A stretch of 64,000 bases of DNA. It comes from Phlebotomus papatasi (lineage: Eukaryota > Arthropoda > Insecta > Diptera > Psychodidae). The DNA lies in assembly GCF_024763615.1 (NCBI RefSeq), contig NC_077223.1:38564627-38628626 (forward strand). Reading direction: 5' to 3'. Position numbers and translations under genes: made by a program. A model generated the notes under the pieces. That model ran no database searches. It was given only the letters and a program-made list of their open reading frames with translations, and was not told where the DNA came from. Below are positions 63,892 through 64,000 of this stretch, one piece after another (positions within the stretch are counted from its first letter, which is position 1; every line of letters starts with the position of its first letter).

Positions 63892-64000
63892 GATATTGAA
63901 GTGGTCGAGTAGAGGAACACTTCGCACTTTTAAAACATTTTAACTTTTCCTAATGTAAAATTATATTATGACTAAATGAAGTTAACAATTAGATAAGAAT

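Overview
This is a stretch of AT-rich eukaryotic nuclear DNA, most likely from a dipteran insect (mosquito, sand fly or midge group). I infer that from short GT-AG introns of about 57-90 bp, arthropod-style C2H2 zinc-finger genes, a DD37E (ITmD37E-like) mariner, pogo/Tigger and piggyBac transposases, and many MITEs. Nothing bacterial is present: no operons, Shine-Dalgarno sites or CRISPR. The species cannot be fixed from sequence alone.

Most of the window is transposable elements at different ages, often nested. 0-5 kb: two Tigger-type elements joined head to head, one with a nearly full transposase. 5-8 kb: nested MITEs. 8-10 kb: an intron-containing pogo-type transposase gene. 10.8-13.5 kb: a tandem duplication, a truncated mariner, a MITE and a field of short hairpins. 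13.6-16.2 kb: a full-length Tigger element with intact ORF, followed by a tRNA-type SINE. 16.8-19 kb: foldback elements. 19.1-20.9 kb: an intact piggyBac transposase. 21-22.8 kb: a dead Tigger relative filled with MITEs. 22.9-26.5 kb: a three-layer nest built from a large non-coding repeat that recurs at 56.4-58.2 kb. 27-29 kb: a 5'-truncated LINE with a perfect 16-bp target duplication and a 1.25-kb Harbinger-like element. 29.5-33 kb: a mariner inserted at the 5' side of a second piggyBac gene. 33-36.4 kb: pogo-type MITEs.

The gene-bearing part starts at 36.8 kb. An isolated exon (36776-36982) encodes a pipsqueak-type helix-turn-helix. Downstream, eight exons at 37894-41703 splice in frame into a protein of about 461 residues that no single ORF reveals. 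I cannot name it, but it has the look of an uncharacterised arthropod family. Next comes an RTE-type LINE interrupted by another LINE and a MITE (41.9-44.9 kb), then an intact pogo/CENP-B-like transposase gene (45329-46828) whose helix-turn-helix is very close to the 36.8-kb exon. From 51.3 to 60.1 kb lie three tandem paralogous two-exon zinc-finger genes with 7, 7 and 6 fingers. They share a short N-terminal exon and intron position, and transposons have since separated them. The window ends in another broken Tigger copy cut by a hAT-like end.

The most interesting candidates are: the helix-turn-helix exon that could splice in phase into the 461-residue host gene; the young zinc-finger cluster with loss of the last finger in one copy; the head-to-head Tigger structure; and the large modular non-coding repeat ending in an 11-bp perfect hairpin.
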